From positions 1,984,001 through 2,048,000 of the forward strand of contig OZ018415.1 of NCBI GenBank assembly GCA_963969595.1: a DNA stretch of 64,000 bases. Direction: 5' to 3'. The notes beneath the pieces are model-generated. The model did not search any database. It was not told where the DNA came from and worked only from the letters and a program-made list of their open reading frames with translations. Every line of letters begins with the position of its first letter. Within the stretch, counting starts at the first letter, position 1. A program made the position numbers and the translations under genes. Origin of the DNA: Neckera pumila. Lineage: Eukaryota > Streptophyta > Bryopsida > Hypnales > Neckeraceae. Below are positions 60,907-64,000 of the stretch, one piece after another.

Positions 60907-61813
60907 TCCTTAAAGGACTAAGGCCCTTTTTCTGCCAAAAAACACTCAAAACTGCCATTTCTATAGCAAAAAATAAAAAAAATTGAAAAATGTTTTTTTC
61001 CCACATCTAACCGTAGGATCTTACACCTAACTAGTATGAGAGTGTGTTGAAAAAATTTCAGAATTTTTGATTGCACAGATTGCAAGATATCTGCGTTTAA
61101 AGTGAAAAAAACAAGTTTTTCAGCACATTGGGGGACTAGATTTTTCGACTTTGAACATTTTTAACTTTATTTTTTTGCACTACAAAGATTTGAGCTTTTA
61201 ATGTTTATTCTGGAGAATTGAGTTAAGAATCTAGCCAAAAAAAAAAGTTTAAAAAAACTTAATCTTCATTATTAAAAAAATTATTAAGTAGAAGTAGATA
61301 CGAGATAGAAGGAAAATCTAAAATATTCATATATTTTAGATGGGATTAAAATGCACTAATCCCAATGGTGAGATTGTTCTAGCAAGTAAACTAAACCATG
61401 CAAAAAAAAAAATCTGAAAAATTTGAAAAATTGCATTCAAAAATGAATCCTACAAGTTATTTTTTTCATGAAGATGCTTAAAGTGCCCAGAAAACAAGAT
61501 AGTCCATATCTTTCTCATAAAACATTCAAATGAAATTTATCAAAGCTTTCCAGATAGACAAAAATATAATCTATAAGAAAAAAAAATGAAATGAAATTTT
61601 TTTTTTGTTGCCTGCCGTCCCTTGTTTCGAGCTTATTTGGACATAACTTTTTTTCCCGGTCACCAATTGAAAAATAATTATATTTTCATGAAGCTTAGCA
61701 GTTTTTCTATCTTCTAAAAAAGTTTCAAAAAATCACAACAAAATTTCAGCTTGTAGGTACGTGTCCAAATTCCCATTTGTCCCCCAAAGGGACAATGGGC
61801 CTTTAGGGGTTAA
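60903..61813 (+). mobile_element. A11: TTAA-type TIR element, group A, sharing a TTAA with A10
   Basis: It begins TTAATCCTTAAAGGACTAAG and ends GGGCCTTTAGGGGTTAA. 911 bp. The single shared TTAA at 60903-60906 means one element inserted into the TTAA that flanked the other. The 217 bp after it hold nothing recognised. Confidence 0.9.
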
Positions 61814-62030
61814 GTGAATTCTTGTCAAAGATGTTGGGCAGACTCCCTCATCAGAATAGGTTATCATTTCCTTCATCAAGTCACAAAACACGGTTTTATG
61901 TATATAAAACAAAAAATTGCACATATGTTATAATAAAGATAATTCAGGTTATTAAGTTCAATGTATTGAAGTTTCATTATTACTGTAAATTATAGTGAGA
62001 GCAGACTGCAGCAATAAGTTTCCTACTCTA

Positions 62031-62182
62031 CTATGCAGGAAGCTTGCCTTTTCCGAGGTTAATTTCCATTGTTGTTGTACCCCTATCCAGGCTGCGTTGC
62101 CTCTGTGAGGTCATAATGTGTTCCATAGCCAGCATGTGCTTTTGCATCTTGTGCTCTCCCAAGTCCCAACCACTTGCAGACG
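62031..62182 (-). CDS. Candidate coding exon (3' part), unidentified protein
   Basis: On the minus strand a polypyrimidine stretch (the CTTCTTCTTTTTTTC repeats at 62212-62332) is followed by CATGCTGCAG, a plausible acceptor. The frame then gives SASGWDLGEHKMQKHMLAME and continues through a Gln/Arg/Thr-rich end to a TAG at 62031-62033, about 50 residues. GC content is above the surroundings. I do not recognise the protein. It may belong to the same minus-strand gene as the exon at 62518-62647 or be an alternative last exon, or it may not be coding. Confidence 0.25.
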
Positions 62183-62211
62183 CTGCAGCATGGGTAATTC
62201 CCACTAATGAG

Positions 62212-62332
62212 AAGTGTGCAACTTTCTGTATCATTTGTTTCAAAAAAAGAAAAAAAAGAAGAAGTGTGCAACTTTCTGTTTTGTTTGTTTCAAAAAAAAA
62301 AGAAAAAAAGAAGAAGTGTGCAACTTTCCGTC
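62212..62332. repeat. Tandem repeat, about 51-bp unit, 2.4 copies
   Basis: Each unit is AAGTGTGCAACTTTCTGT followed by a TTTGTTTCAAAAAA tract and an A/G-rich tail. Units begin at 62212, 62262 and 62314. Confidence 0.9.
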
Positions 62333-62517
62333 ATTCAATTTGATAAGAAGTTAGCAAAAACAAAGCCATTGCCAGCAAAAGGTACGTTTCCAAGCCAGCC
62401 AGCCAGGGCTCTCCTGCAATTCATGTGCAAGCAATGGAGTTTCGTTTCATTTGCTTCAAAAAGAAAAAACAAACAAAACAATTCATGCGTAGTACTAAGC
62501 TCAGTACACCCAGAGAA

Positions 62518-62647
62518 TCAGTAATTCTGTCGGCTAAATGCTCCATCACTTGCCTCCTCGAAAGGCACAACATACTCTCTGACTGAGGCTCCTGTCTGGT
62601 AGCCTTTGGCCTCACCCCCACCAACGTTCCGAAGGTCAAAACCGTAG
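62518..62647 (-). CDS. Candidate terminal coding exon, unidentified protein
   Basis: Read on the minus strand, GTAAGCACACAG (possible acceptor) leads into a frame YGFDLRNVGGGEAKGYQTGA followed by SVREYVVPFEEASDGAFSRQ, NY and a TGA stop at 62518-62520: 42 residues. Its balanced composition is far more protein-like than the longer overlapping frame. I cannot name the family. The rest of the gene would lie to the right, with the tandem array 62747-64000 in an intron or in duplicated exons. Confidence 0.35.
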
Positions 62648-63474
62648 CTGTGTGCTTACTTTAAAATAAACATGACAGAGCAATTCAATCACAAAATTCA
62701 CAACATAAGTGCTCCAAAGACTACTGTAAATAAAAAAACTCCCCTGCACTGAATGCTAAAAGGCAAAAGTCTTACACACAACAGTGGAATAGAGTCTGTA
62801 ATAGACATAAACATTGTTGAGCATTCTTGGGATGCCAGTTTATTTCACAGTATGGAAGATCTCATTGTCCAGTTTTTGCTTTCCTTTCCTGCAACATCAC
62901 ATATATGTGCAAAAGCTCCTGCATCAAATCGTCAGCAGCAGCCCAGACAAATGCTGAATGCCAAAGGTTAGGGAATGACACTAATAAACTAATTCCTGTA
63001 CACTGAATGCTGAAAGGCTAAAGTCTTACACAACATTGGACTACTGTAAGCATAACATTGTTGAGCATTCCCTCGGTGGTGCACTGGTGGGTGCCATTCA
63101 ATTTATTTCGCAATTCAATTTATTTCGCAGTATGGAAGATGATCTCATTGTCCAGTTTTGCTTTCCGACAACATCGTGTATTTGCGCAAAAGCTCCTGCA
63201 TCAAATCGTCACCAGCCAAGACAAATGCTGAATGCCAAAGGTTTGGGAATGACGCTAATAAAACTAAATCCTGGACACTGAATGCTAAAAGGTGACAGTC
63301 TTACACAACATTGGACTACTGTAGGCATAACATTGTTGAGCATTCCATCCGTGGTGCACTGGTGGGTGCCATTCAATTTATTTCGCAATTCAATTTATTT
63401 CACAGTATGGAAGATGATCTCATTGTCCAGTTTTGCTTTCCGACAACATCGCGTATTTGCGCAAAAGCTCCTGC

Positions 63475-63632
63475 CACAGGGAGAACGGGGAGGCGTTACC
63501 CTCCCCGGTATTTATTTCCGCAGTGCAGCTTCACCCCCCCTTGACTTTCCATTTAAAGAAAGTCAAGGGGGGGTGAAGCTGCACTGTGGAAATAAACACT
63601 GGGGAGGGTAACGCCTCCCCGTTCTTCCTGTA
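63475..63632. mobile_element. Foldback MITE, 158 bp, in the third tandem unit
   Basis: It begins CACAGGGAGAACGGGGAGGC and ends GCCTCCCCGTTCTTCCTGTA. The two arms of about 75 bp pair almost perfectly around CATTTAAA. TGC stands on both sides (63472-63474 and 63633-63635). Units 2 and 1 show the empty site CTCCTGCATCAAATC. The 3-bp duplication and CAC start would fit a CACTA-type MITE. It is much more GC-rich than its surroundings. Confidence 0.85.
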
Positions 63633-63794
63633 TGCATCAAATCGTCACCAGCCAAGACAAATGCTGAATGCCAAAGGTTTGGGAATGACCCCAATAAAAC
63701 TAAACCCTGAATGCTAAAAGGTGACAGTCTTACACAACATTGGACTACTGTAGGCATAACATTGTTGAGCATTCCATCCGTGGTGCCATTCAAT

Positions 63795-63875
63795 TTATTT
63801 TGCAGTATGGAAGATGATCTCATTGTCCAGTTTTTGCTTCTCTGCAACATCACAAATATATGCAAAAGCACCTGT
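63795..63875 (-). pseudogene. Duplicated exon-like frame in the fourth tandem unit
   Basis: On the minus strand the frame MTGAFAYICDVAEKQKLDNE, then IIFHTAK and TAA, is intact and differs from the last unit by a few residues. No acceptor is evident before it, so it is more likely a duplicated copy of an exon end than a used exon. Confidence 0.3.
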
Positions 63876-63904
63876 CATCGAATCCGTCCGTGGTGCCATT
63901 CATT

Positions 63905-64000
63905 TTATTTTGCAGTATGGAAGATGATCTCGTTGTCCAGTTTTTGCTTCTCTGCAACATCGCGAATATATGCAAAAGGACCTGTCATCGAAGCGTCACC
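63905..64000 (-). CDS. Partial coding exon at the window edge, unidentified protein
   Basis: From the right edge the minus-strand frame reads GDASMTGPFAYIRDVAEKQK then LDNEIIFHTAK and a TAA stop at 63905-63907. It is the best-kept version of the frame repeated in the array. Units farther left carry frameshifts (loss of one A in AAGCAAAAACTGG in unit 3) or other changes. The protein is not recognised and its 5' part is outside the window. Confidence 0.35.
   Translation of the reverse strand, partial: GDASMTGPFAYIRDVAEKQKLDNEIIFHTAK

Larger units (their letters stand above)
62747..64000. repeat. Tandem array, about 270-bp units, running off the window end
   Basis: Units start near 62747, 63001, 63276, 63706 and 63882. 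Each has CACTGAATGCTRAAAGG, CTTACACAACATTGGACTAC, TTGTTGAGCATTC, a CAATTTATTT block, GTATGGAAGATGATCTC, and CAAAAGCTCCTGCATCAAAT. Lengths are about 254, 275, 430 (272 without the foldback insertion), 176 and at least 119 bp. On the minus strand each unit carries a frame whose best copies read GAFAYI-DVAEKQKLDNE-like sequence. Confidence 0.9.

Noticed and set aside
645..61813. Reading the TTAA family as PIF/Harbinger (3-bp TTA/TAA) or Tc1/mariner (TA)
   Set aside because: A 3-bp duplication makes the two ends asymmetric. TA alone does not explain the matching CTAA and CTAG variants at B7 and D4. Neither is fully excluded without more copies.
62421..62639. 72-residue minus-strand frame starting MTFGTLVGVRP
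   Set aside because: It overlaps the better frame at 62518-62647 and ends in a low-complexity Phe-rich and Lys-rich tail; taken as the wrong phase.
62747..64000. Tandem units at the right edge as a CRISPR array
   Set aside because: Units are about 270 bp and similar throughout; there are no short identical repeats with unique spacers, and the context is a plant genome.
1..64000. LTR retrotransposons, tRNA or rRNA genes
   Set aside because: I saw no long terminal repeats with TG...CA ends, no reverse transcriptase or integrase motifs, and no tRNA or rRNA signature. Very decayed copies could have been missed by eye.

Overview
The window is nuclear DNA of a land plant. It has one multi-exon gene with plant GT-AG introns, a canonical long PIN auxin efflux carrier. 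Around it are tens of kilobases of AT-rich DNA with no genes, packed with nested, non-coding, inverted-repeat transposons. No rRNA, tRNA, CRISPR array, bacterial-type operon or recognisable retrotransposon protein was seen. The species cannot be named from this. The loop sequence of the PIN and the density of MITE-like debris would fit a non-seed plant such as a bryophyte or lycophyte, but that is only inference.

Layout. 1-24,066 is AT-rich and holds many 0.9-kb elements that start TTAACCCCTAAAG and end CTTTAGGGGTTAA. I call three related sequence groups A, B and D. They alternate with unassigned DNA. 24,067-35,238 is an 11-kb island without these elements. It carries two small group-C MITEs, a GC-richer upstream region, the PIN gene (28,623-32,019, six exons, 719 aa) and its downstream region. 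35,239-61,813 is again dominated by A, B and D elements, with group C, E and G MITEs and a 4.9-kb CACTA-type element, all inserted into one another. 61,814-64,000 is GC-richer. It holds candidate minus-strand coding exons and a tandem array of about 270-bp units that contain a repeated reading frame; the gene they belong to would lie to the right of the window.

The most striking feature is the A/B/D superfamily: about 27 copies or pieces, usually 860-940 bp, no coding capacity, TTAA at both ends and a short C4TAAAG inverted repeat. Nested copies give in-window empty sites and show that the target is a duplicated TTAA (or CTAA, or CTAG). This is the signature of piggyBac-type transposition, which is not commonly described for land plants. 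No transposase for it is present in the window.

The single confident gene would act in polar auxin transport at the plasma membrane or a related membrane. The repeats have no shown function. The group C MITEs repeatedly carry an inverted pair of bZIP-type ACGTGG motifs, and two of them lie 2.0-2.7 kb upstream of the PIN start codon.
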